Source: Rhodotorula mucilaginosa (taxonomy: Eukaryota > Basidiomycota > Microbotryomycetes > Sporidiobolales > Sporidiobolaceae). From it: a stretch of DNA of 64,000 nt. The notes beneath the pieces were generated by a model. The model searched no databases and was not told where the DNA came from. It saw only the letters and a list, made by a program, of their open reading frames with translations. A program made the position numbers and the translations under genes. Positions 44,338 to 57,500 of the stretch are shown piece after piece. Position 1 is the stretch's first letter, and each line of letters begins with the position of its first letter. The DNA lies in NCBI GenBank assembly GCA_034406715.1, contig CP137872.1, positions 1,116,001 through 1,180,000 on the forward strand. Reading direction: 5' to 3'.

Positions 44338-45285
44338 ATGTTCACTCGCCGCGCTGTCCAGGCTGTCCGCTCGTACGCCACCCAGGCCTCGTCCTCGGTC
44401 GCAAGTCTCCTCTCTCCCGTCTCTCCTCACTGCACCTCTCACCGCCCTCCGACTGACTGACCCCCTCGCACACACGCACAAACAGGCCCCGCCCATCCAG
44501 ATCCAGGGTAAGTTTACCTATACTCTCTCTCTCAGCCCGAGCCGGGGGCGCACCCGCACTGTCGGACCTCGGCGGACGGGGACGGGCGCACCCCCGACCG
44601 ATTCCCCTCGGCTGAACCCACCCACCCACCCGCTGACGCCCGCACCACAGGCCTCGCTGGCAAGTACGCCGGCGCCCTCTTCACCGCCGCCGCCAAGGCC
44701 AACGCCCTCCAGCAGGTCGAGTCGGACCTCAAGGGCGTCAAAGCCACCGTCGGCACCGACGCCAAGATCCACGATTTCCTCTCGAACCCCATCCTCTCGC
44801 ACCAGGACCGCGCCGCCGGACTCGACGCCCTCCTCTCCGCCTCGGTCGCCAAGGGCGCGAAAGGTCCGTCCGACCTGACCCGCAACTTGTTCTCCGTCCT
44901 GGCCGAGAACGGTCGCCTCTACCAGACCGACAAGGTCGTCGACGGCTTCCTCGAGATCATGCAGGCCCACCGCGGAGAAGTCAAGGTCGTCATCACGACC
45001 GCCCAGCCCCTCGAAAAGGACCTCCAGAAGCGCCTCGAGGACGCCCTCAAGCAGTCCCAGATGGCCCAGGCCGGGAAAAAGTCGCTCGTCTTTGAAAACA
45101 GGATCAACGAGGGCGCCCTCGGCGGCGTCATCATCGATGTCGGCGACAAGACCATCGACCTCTCGGTCGCGTCCCGCGTCTCGCGCCTCAACCAGCAGCT
45201 CGAGGGTGCGTTCCCTCCCTCCTTCGGGCGTCTGTGTCCCCACTTGAAAACTGACTCTTTTGCTCATCAAACAGAGGGCATCTAA
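44338..45285 (+). CDS. ATP5: ATP synthase peripheral-stalk subunit OSCP
   Basis: Links the F1 head to the stator of mitochondrial ATP synthase. Presequence MFTRRAVQAVRSYATQASSS, then LAGKYAGALFTAAAKANALQ, DLTRNLFSVLAENGRLYQTD and VDGFLEIMQAHRGEVKVVIT. The C-terminal signature is INEGALGGVIIDVGDKTIDL and SVASRVSRLNQQLE. Four exons: intron 1 follows ASSSV, intron 2 follows IQIQG and a last intron separates QQLE from the final GI. Predicted length, about 215 residues, is normal. Upstream ATG in a proper context (GACACCATG). Confidence 0.94.
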
Positions 45286-45958
45286 TCAGAGAGAGAGAAA
45301 ACTTCCTGTCCTCGACGACGTAGAGAGAGGCGTTGGGCCTTTGCAAAAGAATGTGGATGCTGTGTGTGTGTGTGTGTGGCCCGAGGAGCCTCCGGCCGGG
45401 ACCCGAGAGGACTCGAACTGGTGCAGAGAAGGAATAACTCACCTTGGCGAAGTCAGTCTCGCAAGGAGGTTCGACTGCGCTACGCTTTTCAAACTACTGT
45501 AGCAGCCGGACTATAGATCGACTCCTCCTCGACAGATGGCAGATCGGAACAGCCCACTCATGATGCGCGCGCGCTGACTTGGGGCTTTCTTTCGACGTGA
45601 GAAGAGAGAGAGAGGGAGAGAGAGAGAGACAGAAGATTGGCAACAATTCACCGTTGCGGAGGGGCAGGGGGGGGGGCGATGTTAAAAGTACACGCAGCCG
45701 GTCTTACAGAACATATCTTGGCCCAGCTTTCCTTCATCTCCCGCCCGCCCGCCTTTCGAGGGGAGGGTAGATACATCTAACGGTATCTTGATTTGCCGAC
45801 TGAGCTCTAGAGCGGCCATTCGCTGCGGGCAGCGGCGGCGGGGGGAAGGAAGGGAGGAAGCAGCGCCAAGGGGCAAAGGTTAGGTCAGGTCCGTCTTTTG
45901 AGAGTGAGAGAGAAAGGAAAACCCCCGGCCGCAGTTTGCGAGAAAGGAATTTGAATGC
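45286..45958. other. Convergent intergenic region ATP5/ALDH with simple repeats
   Basis: 673 bp between stop codons. Contains a (TG)n run at about 45358-45379, GA-rich tracts at 45600-45635, a G10-type run near 45667-45677 and several C/G runs. A tRNA-like pair of A-box and B-box motifs near 45410-45485 (minus) does not fold. No gene recognised. Confidence 0.55.
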
Positions 45959-48900
45959 TTACAGGTCTTCGCCGAGGTTGTGATGGATCGACTTGACGGC
46001 TGTTTTTGTTTGCGGAGCCCGCAATAAGGACGGGGAGGGGAGAGAACGGAGGACGACGTGGCGGAGGACGGACGAACGAACGAACGAACGGAGATCGGGA
46101 CAGGCCGACGGAGGGGCGTATGAAAACGAAGAGAGAGGGGGTCAGCGACAGCCCGTCCAAAAACTTGAAGAAGAGCGTGATTCGACTGACCGAGATACTC
46201 CTTGATCCCTGCGAGGCCGAGCTCGCGCCCCATTCCGGACTGACGCATCCCGCCGAACGGGACCGCGTTCGAGAGGAGGTTGTACGAGTTGACCTGTTGT
46301 AGAGTGGATCACCGCGCGGGGAAGTCGACAGCATGATTTGATTGGTTGCGATCGGATCGGCGAAGAGAAGAGGGAGAGGGAGAGGGCGGCGCGCATCATC
46401 ATTGCGGAGGGGTTTGTGTCAGTGCCCAGCGGAAAAGGAACGAGCATAGGGGACTGCAAGCTCTTCGATTCGCTTCGAAGGGTGGACGAGACGGGCTGGG
46501 AATGTTCTGCGAGATAAGCTTACCCAAACAGCTGGATTCAAGTACGACGCAAGAGAGGGAAGAGCGAGTTCTCGGTCAATATCGCCCGAGACATGCAACA
46601 CTCCGACACGCAGACCCACGACACGGCCCGCAGAAGGAAGAAGGATGGAGGGAATCTTAAAGGATACTTACTTCCAGCGCTGAGCTCGCCCGAGACCCGC
46701 ATCGCTTGCTTCGCATCATCTGCGTCGTCGCGTGCAAAATCCGTCAGCAAATCGAGAGCGTCTCCGGAAAAAAGCTAGAGGGACGGGCCGCGCGCGGGCG
46801 GGAGAGACTAACTCGTAAAGACACCGGCGCCGAGACCGTAGATGCTGCTATTTGCGAGTTCGAGCACCTCTTCCTCGGTTGAAAACTTGATGATTGAAGC
46901 GACCGGACCAAAGATCTGTTGTAATTTTCGTAGGGGGTTCGAGGAGGGCGCCCCGGAAGAAGAGTCAGCTCGAAGGGTTGTCTCTGGCAGATTCTCGGCG
47001 TGACAGCCAAGCACGCGCGCGCGCGCGGGGGGTGACTCACCTCTTCGCGGACGCATTTGAACGAAGGCTTGCAGTCGGAGAGCACTGTCGGCTCGATGAA
47101 GAAGCCCTCGTTGCCCCACTTCTTGCCGCCGGTCGCGAGCGTCGCACCCTCCGAGACGCCCGACTCGACATACGAGAGGACCTTGTCGCGCTGCTGCGAC
47201 GAGATCAGCGGGCCGAACGAGGTCTTTTCGTCGAGCGGCTGTGGTCGATTTACACGAAAGGGGGATCCGCGTCAGTGTGACGGGTTAACCGCTCGCACTA
47301 TGCGAGGAATCGAGAGAAGAAGACTTGCGTTACCGATCGCGCAGGCTTTGGCGTTCCGGACAAGCAGCTCGACAAACTTGTCGTGAATCTCCTACTCGGA
47401 CGAAAGCCACGGGGAGGGAGTCAGCGGTATGTTCTCTAAAGGGATATTCGATCGGAACCTCCTGGGCTGGCGCACCTCGTGAACGAACAACCGGGAACCA
47501 GCAGTGCAGTCCTGCCGGGAACTATAGGTCAGAACCACAGTTGCAAGACGAGTCTCGGCTGGGGAAAAGGAGTACCTGACCCGAGTTGAAGAAGATGCCA
47601 AGCGCGGCCCAGTTCGCGGCTTGCTCGAGGTCGGCACTCGGGAACACGACGACGGGACTCTTTCCGCCCAATTCGAGCGTGACTTTTTTCAAGTTGCTCT
47701 TGGCGGCGGCCTCCATGATCTTGCGACCCGTCAAGACGCTCCCCGTGAACGCAACCTTGTCAATGTCCATGTGGCTCGCGATTGCGTTGCCGGCGGTGGC
47801 GCCGAGACCGGGCACGAGGTTGAACACGCCGGCGGGGTAGCCGGCTTCGGCGATCAGGTTGCAGAGGTACAAAGCCGTGAGCGGGGTCAACTCCGAGGGC
47901 TTCATGACGATGGTGCAGCCGCTGCAGACCGGTAACTAGTGGCGTCAGTCCGTTTGACCGGGAAAGGGAGCGGTGTCACTTCCCGGCAACTTACGCGGCG
48001 AGCGCAGGTGCGACCTTCCATCCCCACATGCCAATGGGCTGCAGGTTTGCAGAACGTATCAGCTCCGCCGTACACGTCCGCCTTTTGGGTTTGACGCCGC
48101 GCTCACGTAGTTCCAAGGAATGATCTGGCCTGTTGCGTCACCGCCAGTGATCAGTCTCCTCGTGCAACACAGCGTAGAAGAAAGGCCACGTCCGAGAGGA
48201 AGGACTTACCACAGACACCGAACGGTTCGAGGAGGGTGTAGGCGAGTTTCGTTTTCGGAGTCGTCTCGATCGTCTCGCCGGCGACCTTGCCCGCCCAACC
48301 GGCATAGTACCGCAAGCACGCAATCGTGTCGGCAATGTCCATCTCTCGCGCGACCCGAACTCCCTTGCCGCCGTTGATGCTCTCGAGTTGAGCGAGCGTG
48401 TCGATGTCGCGTTCCATGAGGTCGGCGAGTTTGTTGAGCAAGCGCGCGCGTTCTTCAGGTCCGACGTTCTTGCCCCACGTGGTCTTGAACGCCTTGCGAG
48501 CGGCCTTGACTGCCTCGTCGACGTCGGCTTCTTTGGCGTGCGCAACAGAGGTGATGACCTTTCCGGTGGCCGGGTTCAAGACCTCGAACGAAGTCGAATC
48601 GGACGATTCGCGCTATGTTGTTCGTATTCCGATGGAGCATTCCAGGGGTAAAGTGCGCAGGGGACAGCGCGAAAAGGACAGCGAGAGAGCATCCGAGGGA
48701 AGGAAGAGAGAGGGGGTTAAGACGGTGATCAGGACTTGCCCCTGTTCCCGGCCAAGTTTCTTAGGGACTCACCCATTCGTTATTGATGAATAGACCGGTC
48801 GGCACATCAGCCGACGAGCTCTTGAGCTGGATCGAGGCGGACGTAGGCATCTCGGCGGCAAGAGATGAGGCAGCGGTTCGGATTTGGCGAGCGATGAGAG

Positions 48901-48979
48901 CGAAAGCTGAGCGGTCGATGGGGTTGAGCGAGCTGCGAGTGGACGAGCTGACGAGTCTGCAGGCGACAGCACGGAGCAT
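45959..48979 (-). CDS. Mitochondrial-type aldehyde dehydrogenase
   Basis: NAD(P)-dependent oxidation of aldehydes to acids. The N-terminus (MLRAVACRLVSSSTRSSLNP, IARQIRTAASSLAAEM) looks like a mitochondrial presequence. Domain motifs are IPWNYPIGMWGWKVAPALAA, TIVMKPSELTPLTALYLCNL, KVAFTGSVLTGRKIMEAA, the catalytic-Glu motif VTLELGGKSPVVVF, the catalytic Cys in FFNSGQDCTAGSRLFVHE, EIFGPVASIIKFSTEEEVLE and VWVNSYNLLSNAVPFGGMRQ with SGMGRELG. The final exon gives SIHHNLGEDL and the stop at 45959. About thirteen exons, about 530 residues. An ATG 63 bases further upstream is possible but leads into a Ser/Leu-rich stretch that does not look better. It lies just downstream of an alcohol dehydrogenase on the same strand. 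Confidence 0.92.
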
Positions 48980-49239
48980 CCAGAAGAAGCAAAGAGAGAG
49001 AGAGAGAGAGCAGCAAAGATAAGCAGCGCCTCGACCGAGCAAGTGGGGAGGAATTCCCCTCGCGCGCGGCTACACGTCGGCTCTTTTTTGGGCAGCGTCG
49101 GCTCCTTCCTCGAACACTTCTTCGCCTTGCAAGCGGGCTCTCGCCTCTTGCACCGTATACATGAGCGCCTGAGTACCGGTCAACGGTCAATCCAGTCACA
49201 CGCAAATGTCGACTACGAGCGGAAGGTATACGTAAAAGT

Positions 49240-51111
49240 CTAGAAGAGGATGACGGGCTTGATCACCTCGCCCGATTTCCTGCGCAACGCCGGTGCACAA
49301 TCGTGCAGCAAAGTAGACGAGGATGTCAGCTCATCGTCATTTTCCGGTCTGCCCGCTGGGCGGATGTCCACCATCCTGTGCAAGCCATTCCGCAACAGGT
49401 TCCGGGGGAGGAGGAGAGGAGCGCATTTGCTCACATGGCAGCGAGGGCTTGGTCAAACTCCTCGGCGGGAAAGTTTCGCACGATAGACTCGATCGGGAAG
49501 TGGCCCTCGGCGTGCATCCTGCAAGTCAAAAGGCGCGAACAGGCACCGAAAAGGGATCAGCATTCCGTTGAACTGGCCAGCGAAGTAGTCGCCCCGACAA
49601 CCAAACGCACTGCATGAGCTGCGGGATGAACACGGGCGGGTTCGAATCGCCTTCGACGAGTCCGGACCACGTCTTGGAGCTGTTGACCTGCGGGGGAATC
49701 GAAATAATCGCAATCAACATTCTCCGCCGTCGTTTCGGTCAAAGAAGTTGAGAGAGAAACGCACCTGATCCGTGATGCTGCGTCGTTGTCAAGTTCCGGT
49801 TCGAGGATGTCAAGTTCAGTTCTCATACGGCCAAAGAAAGAGAACGGGGGAGAAGGACGACCCACTCGAACGGGGTCCGCGACCCGGGTCCGGGGTTCCC
49901 CACCGAGACCACCCTGCCCAAGTTGCGAATACATTCCCACGCGGTCCTCAACACGCGGTCCACCCCCGTCGCTTCGACCGCGAACTCGGCACCGAGTCCT
50001 TCCGTCGCGTGCTGGATGTCGTGCAAGAGCGTCGGGGAACGACCGTCGAAGGCGTGGGTGGCGCCGTGCGAGAGGGCGAGGTCGCGCCGAGACGGGACGA
50101 GGTCGACGACGATGACGGTCTTGACTTTGAGGTACAGCGCGGCCCAGACTCTGTTGGCGCGCTCCAAGGCTCGAGGGTCAGACTAGCAAAGTAAAGATGG
50201 CTCGCACCGGGGGGAGAGGGACTCACGCTCCGAACCCGACTGCGCCCAGACCAAAGACGACTACACTACTGGACTCGGCCGGCTTGAGCATATTGAGTAC
50301 GGCTCCTGCCCTGTTTGTCGTCGTCGCAGCAGATTGCCCCCCTCGTCAGATTCTCAGCAAAACCTCGCCGGGCACGGCCATCCCATAAGTGGGAATTTGC
50401 GCTCTCACCCGGATTGGAGACCGCAACCGAGTGGAGCGAGGAGTGCGAGGTAGAGTCCCTTCGGGACTTTGACGACCGAGGTTTCGACCGCGAGGCAGTG
50501 CCGAGCGAGTGCGCTCTGGCCGAAAAAAGTGCCTTGTTTTCGAAACGTCCTCGTCGTCAGTCTCTCGCTTTGATTTCCGTTCCTCTTTCCTTCCCGTGAC
50601 ATCCCCATCAAGAGCTTACCGTGCACTGGGATGTCGGTGCCAGCCAAAGTCCCGACCGGAGCGGCGCCGACCGAGGGGTTCCGTACCCTGCCAAAGTTGC
50701 GGTCCATGAAGCCGACGCACCCGGCGGGTCTCCCCATCTTGCAGTACCCGCACTCTGCGCAGTTGGCATAACTCAGGAGGACCTCGTCGCCCGGTTGGAC
50801 GCGCGTCACGGCCGAACCGACGCTGAGGACCGTTCCCGCGCCTTCGTGGCCATTCACACACGGGAACGGGGACGGGAAGACGCCGGCTTGGATGATCAAG
50901 TCTGTGTGGCACAGTCCGCATGCCGTGACTTTGACGAGGACCTCTGTCGAGGCCAGATCAGGGGAATCGGGTCAGCGTTTCTCCGATGGCCCCGGCCGCG
51001 GCCGTCGTGACACGGTGACTGACCGTTTGGCTGTGGATCCTGGAGCTCGATGTCGCAGAGCTTGAAAGGAGCGCCGAGTTCTTGAAGCACAAGCGCTTGA
51101 GTCTGGAGCAT
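49240..51111 (-). CDS. Zinc-dependent alcohol dehydrogenase (MDR, aryl-alcohol type)
   Basis: Medium-chain dehydrogenase interconverting alcohols and aldehydes. Motifs in order are MLQTQALVLQELGAPFKLCD, catalytic-zinc Cys in EVLVKVTACGLCHTDLIIQA, GHEGAGTVLSVG, structural-zinc cysteines CAECGYCKMGRPAGC, APLGCGLQSGAGAVLNMLKP, the Rossmann loop VVVFGLGAVGFGALMAA, then VKTVIVVDLVPSRRDLALSH and FAVEATGVDRVLRTAWE. The end is FPAEEFDQALAAMKSGEVIK PVILF, formed by an intron of about 160 bases whose shorter alternatives are possible. The VIKPVILF-like end and the ALA/APLGCG region recall aryl/benzyl alcohol dehydrogenases. The substrate is inference. Exon structure between 49830 and 49490 is only approximately resolved. 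Divergent from the glycosyltransferase gene. Confidence 0.85.
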
Positions 51112-51565
51112 GTTGTCCTTAGAGAGCGGCGTGAGTGCGAGAGCGAGGAGGAGGCGAGGAGCAGCTGAGCCGAGTGGGGGACGACGGAAGCTGATGTCGA
51201 CCGCCTGCCCACGCCGCTACGATAGTCCCGGGCGACGGCAAGCGAGCACCGATACAAGGCGCACTAAGAATAGCCAATATCAGCCGACAGGCGTACATCT
51301 GGCCTGCCCTCGGAGAAGCTGTGCACTGGTGATGGCGTCCAGAGGCTTGTTGATTGGCGTGTCGTGGCGAGGCGGGGCGGGGCGGGCTGAAGAGCTGCGA
51401 GCGCGCGAGATGCTAGGATGCAAGCAAGCGTTCAGATTCCTCGACCACGTAGTCGCCAGCAAGCGCTGTAGCGAACCAGAGGCAGAAGAAGAGCCCAGCA
51501 GTCGACTTTCACGCGCTCGTGCTGTCTCGCGTGCTCGTGCATAGTGACTGCTGCTGTGCGTGAGG
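51112..51565. promoter_or_regulatory. Divergent promoter ADH/multi-glycosyltransferase
   Basis: 454 bp between opposite-strand start codons. A GC repeat (GGCGAGGCGGGGCGGGGCGG) lies near 51365-51385. No gene recognised. It should hold both promoters. Confidence 0.5.
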
Positions 51566-54500
51566 ATGCCTGCGTGGCACCTGCCGCGCAAGCTAGTCCG
51601 GCTCGTGCGCTACGTGATCCTCTCGGCCCTCGTCTGCGCCCTCGTCGGCTACTCTCGCCGCGTCTGCCTCTCGTCGTCCGACAGCAGCAGCAGCACTCTC
51701 TCCCGGCGGACGAATGCCGTGCAGTCGCCCGCGGTCGACTTTGCGTGGGGTTCGATCCTCCACCGCTTCCAGAACCATCCTCGCCCACCCAGGAAGAGGG
51801 AACCGTTCCCGTGGCAGGTCGTCAAGGCCAGCAGCTGGCGCCCGCGGGCGAAACGAAGGCGCAGAGGAGGACCGCAGGCAGTGCCGTCCCCCTTCGTGGG
51901 AGAAGCGCGAGGGAAACAAGGCGATCAAGACGGAGCAGCAGCGCCGATCCGAGTCTTGATCGTGACGAGCGAGTTGGCCGGACTGCACACCAACGGAGGA
52001 ATCGGCACGGCCTTTTCCGAGCTCGCCCAGACACTTGCTGCAGCCGGGAACGGGCGAGAGTTCGAGACGACCATCCTCGTGACGCACCTCGAGGACAGCT
52101 TCCCGTTCAAGAAGCGCGAAAATGTCACCCAAGAGTAAAAGACGTTTCTCTCCCTCGTCGCGCCCGCGCCGCCCGCAACTGACGCCCTCGTTCTTAGGTA
52201 CGCTGCCAAGCATGTCGGGCTGCGATTCGTCCAACAGGAACCGCAGCCGTTCTGGCCGCAGGCGTGGACGCCGACCGCTTCGATGCGGGTGTGGCGCTGG
52301 TTGCGCGCCCGCGACGGCCAGTTTGACGTCGTCCACTTTCCCGACAACACGGGCATCGGCTACTTTGCCACTCTCGGTAAATACCAGGGTCTCGCGCTCG
52401 AGCACACCCGGGTCGTCGTCGGCCTGCACGGCGCCGACGTCGAGTGGGCCGCCATGCTCAACAAGCGGTACCCGACCGACCGGTACGCGGTCGAACTCGG
52501 CGTCTTTGAACGCAGGACGGCGGAGCTGGCCGACGCGGTCGTCGCGCCGTCCGAGTACATGCTCGAGTATGTGCGGTCGAGGGGGTGGGCCGTCCCTACC
52601 AAATCGGCGTTCGTGATTCCCAACATTGTCCAACTGCCTCCCGTACCGCCGACCCGGACTCGGACGCCCGCCCAAGTCAAGTACGGAGCGGCGAGCGACA
52701 TGATCATCAAACCGATCACGGAACTGGTCTTTTTCGGCCGACTCGAGGAGCGCAAGGGGACGAGGATGTTGATCCACGCGCTCGAAGATTTGTACTCGGA
52801 CCCGGCCACCGCGGCGCGGATGGCCGGGATCCAAAAGATCACCTTTCTCGGACGGGATCAGCCCGACACGCGCACCCGGTCGCAGATGAGTCACCTGATC
52901 GCGGGCGGACTCGACGGGATCAAGGCGCACGGCGCCAACGCGAATGCGACGTTCGAGTACGAGTTCCTGACCACGTTGGACCGCGACGCCGCCCTCGCGT
53001 ACCTCCAACCCCCGCACCGCCTCGCGCTCCTGCCGTCCCTCGCCGACAACTCGCCGAGTACCGTGCTCGAATGCATCGCGTACGGGATCCGGTTCGTCAC
53101 CAGCAACGTCGGCGGGATCCCCGAACTCGTCCACCCGGACGATCGCGCGCAGGTGATTGTCTCGCCGCTCGCGAAAAGTTTTGCGAGAGACCTCGTCAAG
53201 GTCATGGATCGTCTCGCGACGAGTCCGTGGAAACCGGTCAGGGCCGCCCCCGAGACGCAGACGGCGGCGAAAGACTGGATCCAGTTTCACCATTGGCTCG
53301 TCGAGACGGCGCAGCCCCCGCCCCCGTCGTCTACTGCTAATAACGTCGCGCCACCGCCGACGCGGCGGCGCGGGCAGCCGCTCGTCAGCGTATGCATCAC
53401 TCACTTTGAGCGGTCTCACCTCTTGCCGCAACTCCTCGACTCGCTCCTGCTCCAGACCGAGACCGACTTTGAGGTCATTCTCATCGACGACGGGTCGCCG
53501 ACAGAGCAGATCCGCAGCGCGCTCGACGAGATCGACTCGCGCTACTTCCGAGGAGGCGGCGGCAACTCGACTCGTGGCGGCTGGACTTTTCTGCGGACCG
53601 ACAACGCCTACCTCGGCGAGGCGCGCAATCGTGCCGCACGTCGCGCACGCGGAGACTGGCTCCTTTTTCTTGACGACGACGACGTCCTGAAACCGCACGC
53701 GCTCGAGACGTTGCTCCGCGTCGCTCGCAAGACGGGGGCGTCGGCACTCTCGACGTGGCTCGACGAGTTTGCGAGCGACTCGTACCCGCTCGCGGAAAAG
53801 TACACCAACGGGACGATCGAACTGCCCCATCGGCGCACGTACTGGTTCCTCGGGCAGGAGCTCTCGGCCGGCTTGGTCGCCAACAGCTTTGGCTCGGGCA
53901 ACATCTTTGTCACGCACGAGGCGTTTGCGCGCGTCGGCGGGTTCAGCACGTACCGCGACGTCGGCGGAGAGGATTGGGAGTTTTGGACCAAGTTGGCGCT
54001 CACGATCGGGACCGGCGCCGAAGAGAAACACCTTGTCGTGCCCGAGGAGCTCATCTTTGCTCGCAGTGACCCCGCCCGCGATAGCATGGTGTGTCCCCCT
54101 CTTGGTTGCAAATCTGTGGAGACTTGATACTGACCCTCGGCCTCGCGCAGAAATTCTCGATGGACCCGTGGGACGCGCATTTCCGATCGGCGGTGCCGGT
54201 TCTGAACGATCCTCGCATCCAAGACCTCAACCTGGCGCATGGTCTCATGCTGCTCAAGAGCGCGGTCACGCGACCCTACGCGACGCCGCCCTTTGCCGAT
54301 TCCACCGCCGACTTCCAGCTCACACAAGCCTGGAACGGCTGGACCTACTCGTTCCAGCGACTGCCGGCGGATCCGAGCGAACTCGCCGAGTGGATGCCGT
54401 CGACCGGGTCCGACCAGCTCGGCATCGTCTCGCCCGACGCGCCCGAATTCATCATGGACTTGCACCACCTCCGGAAGCCCTATATCGACGACTCGACTCA

Positions 54501-57500
54501 GGCCGGCATGGTCTCGCGTCGAGGGGAGCGGTTCGCTGCGATCCGGTCCTTCAAGGCTCCGCGTACACTGCACGTCGCCGTCGACTTGACGTACCGATCC
54601 GAGCACGCCTGTGGCGACGGGACGCGGCTCTCGCTGATCCAGACTGGCGCCTCGGGAGAGCGAGCCGAGACGCTCGTCGAGTACATGACGATGGATGAAG
54701 GGTTCGCCGAGTTTGTCGGCGCGACGACACTCCGCGCGGGCAATTCGCTGCACGTCGTGAGCGATCCGCTCGGAGACGACGAGTGTGACCGCGTCGAGGT
54801 GCACTTGCGGGTCACGCGGATCGAGGTCGAGAACCAGAGCTGGTCCCGCCTGGCTCGCCGTGCCGCACTCGCCGCGCACGAGGAGCGGGGACAAAGCGCC
54901 CAACAAGAGGATCGACCAGTCGAGACCAACTCGACGTGGACTCTGGTCCCGGTCGAACGGCCTTCGGAGGACTCGATGTTTAACATTGCGCTGATCTTTG
55001 ACCGCAACCGCTTCCCGCACGCCATGTCGGTCATCCGCTCGATCCAGCACTTTTCGGCTGGCTCGCGCAAACTCGTCTTCCACCTGATCGCCACGATGGA
55101 CACGCGGGACGAGCTCACAGAGTACTTTGCCGACACCGACATGACGTTGAAGCTCTACGACCACGGCCTGTGCGCCTACGTCGCGAAAGCTGTCCTGCCC
55201 TTTTCCGACCCCGAGATCCACGTCTCTGCCCACTGCAAGATGTTCCTGACCGAGATCATCAAGGACGCCGAACGCGTGCTGTACCTCGATACCGACACGA
55301 CGGTCCTTTCGGATCTGTCTGCCTGCTACGACCGCCCGACCGACAACCCGGCAGCGCTCGTCTCGATGGCAGTCGACATGGGCGACGCGTGTCAAAACAA
55401 CCCGAACGCATGCTGGCCAATCGGCATGCACTGGCGCGTGCCGCCCGGTCTCGAGTGTGGGAACGTCCCCGCTCGCCACGTCCCGAGTCGGCACGCTTCC
55501 GAGTCGTGCGCCGAAGAAGGCGAGCTCGAAACGCTCCAGGTCAACGGAGGTGTCGCACTCTTCGAGCTCGCGAGGATGCGGGATGCTGGCTTCCTTGAGC
55601 GCTACGTCCAGTCGATCGTCCACCACTACCAGCTCATGCGCAACGCGCCCGCGCGGTGGGGCGAGCAAGACTTTATCAATTCGTTCTTTCGCTTGTACCC
55701 CGACGATCTCGAGTTCCTCCCCTGCGGCTGCAACTATCAGTGGTTCGGCGCTCGCCGCGAGGTCAAGTGCGGTGCTCAGCCTGTCCATATCGCTCACCAT
55801 TGGTACGTTGCCGTTCAAGTCGCTTCTTGGTCAGGGTGCTGTCGAGTTGACGTGCCGTATCCCTCCACGCAGGGCTCACGGCATCGCGGCTCGGACAAAG
55901 GAGCCGTACAACGTTCTTTTTCACCATTTCGCCGACGATCGCGCCGGCGCTCCGTTACCGCCAGTGCCAGAGTTGTCGGCTTCGTTGCCGGGCGCACCGA
56001 ACACCTCGACTATTCAGGTCGTCAACACCCGCAACTGTCCGCGGCAAGATCACGACTGCACTCCCGCCTTTGCTCCGAGCGAATTCGGTACCCCGGTCGT
56101 CGTCGTCTCGCGAATCCTTTCCGAAACGTTCGCCGCCGACCTGGTCGACTCGCTCGAATCGCAGACCTATCCCAAGGTTGCGCACGTGGTCGCCAAGCGC
56201 TCCGAAGTGACCATACCGACTTCGACCTTTGAGCGGGGCGAACTCGTGCTCGGATCGGATCCCGAAGTCCAGTACGACGCGGTCTGCACTGCGTGCGGAG
56301 CTTTGGCGATGCCCAACGCGTCGTGCACTACTCCTCCGACTTCACCGCAAGATCGCAAGCACTACTTTGATTGCGTTTGCGACTTGCCCGACCCGACGAC
56401 CGCGTCGCTCGTCGAACTGGACGCGCTCGCTGCCCGCCGGGAAGAGCAGTCCTGGGTTCTGCATCTCGACGACACGCAGCTCTTTGCCGACTCGGCGTCC
56501 CTCTCTCACCTCATGGCACGCGTCGACTCGACTCAAGACCTGATCCTCTTTCGAACGAACACGTCCAGCCGGGAGCAGGAGTCCGCGTACCGGAAAAAGA
56601 TCCTACCGCGGTCGACCCTCGACGGCGTCGGATTCCTCTTCCACTCTTCGCACCTCGACCTCGCGAAATGGGACGCAAGCACGGGCTGCACCCGCTGGCG
56701 CTTGCTGAACCGACTCTCTTCCCGACTCCGAGTCAAGTGGATCGACACAGTCCCGATCATTGAACATCCACTGCAGCGACACCTGCCTGTGACGACTCCC
56801 GACGACTTTAAAGTGTCGTTGATCATCCTCGAGACCCGCGGCAGACGTTCCTGGACGAACGAGCTCCTCCTGTCGCTTCAGATTCCCGAGTTCGACCCGC
56901 TCGTTGCCGAAATCATCGTGGCGTCGATCGACTCGCCCGAAGGTACCTACGGAGACGACGTGTTTGTGGCCAACTTGACCCCTGGCTCTGGCCTGGGAGA
57001 ACTCGGAGCGCTGGCCGCATCCGAGAAGGTCCTGCTTCTCAGCGACAACGTCGCACTAGACAAGGTACATTCCGGGCACCTACTTCGGTCTGTCGGGGGA
57101 CAAGTGACTGACCCGTGCTCTTTGCAGACTGCCTTGACGGCACTCATCAATTTCCACCTCGACGAGCCGAACCGACTGGTCGGCCTCTTTTCGGAAACCG
57201 AAAACGCAGGCGACTTTTCGCCGCCTCTCCCCACCACGGCCGAAACATTCGACGTCTTTTCCGACCCTGACGCCCTCGTCGGAGGATCAACTTGGTCGCA
57301 CCTCCTCCCGCGGACGTTGCTCACGGCTCGATCCACCCTCGAAGAACTCGCCGCCGTTCTGGACGAACACGACGCCGCCGGTGGTGGCAACAGCGAGCCG
57401 ATCCATCCTGTCTGTCACCCCATCCTCCTCTCGGCGCTGAGCGTCCGCGCGAGTGGTGGTCTCCCCCCGCTCCGGATCTTGCCCCCGCAGAAGAGCGTCA

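Noticed and set aside
45358-45379. (TG)n run as a possible regulatory element
   Set aside because: A simple microsatellite in a convergent intergenic region. Nothing links it to a gene.
45405-45490. tRNA-like A-box (TAGCGCAGTCGA) and B-box (AGTTCGAGTCC) on the minus strand
   Set aside because: T-stem and acceptor-stem bases do not pair and no anticodon arm could be placed, so no tRNA was called.
51593-55818. Very long minus-strand frames (about 812 and 736 codons)
   Set aside because: Both are antisense shadows of the glycosyltransferase exons. The plus strand carries clear domains with matching splice phases.
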